NCBI GenBank assembly: GCA_026985975.1
Contig: JALSPL010000007.1
Span: forward strand, 1 to 5,801
DNA length: 5,801 nucleotides
Direction of reading: 5' to 3'
Origin: Anaerolineae bacterium
GTDB lineage: Bacteria; Chloroflexota; Anaerolineae; J102
The notes under the pieces are model-generated. The model did no database searches. It saw only the letters and a list, made by a program, of their open reading frames with translations, and was not told the origin of the DNA. The position numbers were made by a program, and so were the translations under genes. Shown here piece by piece: positions 5,617-5,801 of this stretch (the stretch's first letter is position 1; each line of letters starts with the position of its first letter).

Positions 5617-5651
5617 ACATTCAGGCGGAGCGGAGTCATGCCACGATCGTT

Positions 5652-5801
5652 TTATCGCACAGATAACATCGACGTCACTTCGCCCGTCAGCCGATCGGGC
5701 GGGTCGCCAGCCAGGCCCGTCAGATGCACGGGCAGGATGCGATTTTCAAGATTCAGGCCCGCGGGAGCTGTCGTCTCCACCCGCAGATAATTCTCTGTAT
5801 A
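5652..5801 (-). CDS. mtaB: C-terminal fragment of MtaB-type tRNA methylthiotransferase (TRAM domain)
   Basis: An uninterrupted minus-strand frame runs from the right edge to TAA (plus 5652-5654) and encodes 49 residues: YTENYLRVETTAPAGLN, LENRILPVHLTGLAGDPPDR, LTGEVTSMLSVR. The opening Y-T-(D/E)-NYLRV and the later NRI-x-PV-x-LTGL pattern match the C-terminal TRAM domain of MiaB-family radical-SAM methylthiotransferases. The MtaB (YqeV) branch makes 2-methylthio-N6-threonylcarbamoyladenosine at position 37 of tRNAs decoding ANN codons. The iron-sulfur and radical-SAM parts lie outside the window, so the subgroup is inferred from the tail alone; MiaB or RimO are less likely alternatives. The gene lies upstream of mazEF on the same strand, and no terminator is visible between them. 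Confidence 0.72.
   Translation of the reverse strand, partial: YTENYLRVETTAPAGLNLENRILPVHLTGLAGDPPDRLTGEVTSMLSVR

Noticed and set aside
5643..5650. 8-base palindrome ACGATCGT next to the mtaB stop
   Set aside because: Too short, with no T-run and no second copy seen; consistent with chance.

Overview
This looks like a chromosomal segment from a moderately GC-rich bacterium, most likely a member of Chloroflexota (Anaerolineae or Caldilineae type). That is inference. It rests on the motor-less XPB/Ssl2-type helicase-associated protein, the style of the C-terminal fragment at the left edge, and purine-rich short repeats (CCACGGAG and GCAAAG types) in the intergenic DNA. No rRNA, tRNA, CRISPR array, insertion sequence or phage gene is visible.

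The plus-strand half (1-4469) starts with the last 52 codons of an unidentified protein. A clean rho-independent terminator (186-213) and a perfect TATAAT box (258-263) follow. The next two genes overlap by ATGA: a 493-residue helicase-associated domain protein with no ATPase motifs, and a CPBP (CAAX protease/Abi) membrane glutamic endopeptidase with all three of its motifs. A 344-base intergenic stretch (2782-3125) is filled with nested inverted repeats and short dispersed repeats. After it lies a CorC/HlyC (CNNM) membrane protein with paired CBS domains.

The minus-strand half (4471-5801), read right to left, holds the C-terminal 49 residues of an MtaB-type tRNA methylthiotransferase and a complete mazEF toxin-antitoxin operon. 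The operon has a near-consensus sigma-70 promoter, two strong Shine-Dalgarno sites and a TAG-ATG junction with no gap. A HIT-family nucleotide hydrolase comes last. It converges on the CorC gene with one base between the stop codons.

No new multi-gene system is evident. The genes are known families: ion/membrane homeostasis, tRNA modification, nucleotide hydrolysis and a type II toxin-antitoxin module. The least explained material is the intergenic repeat DNA at 2791-3092. A partly matching second copy lies at 4894-4955, beside the mazF stop codon.
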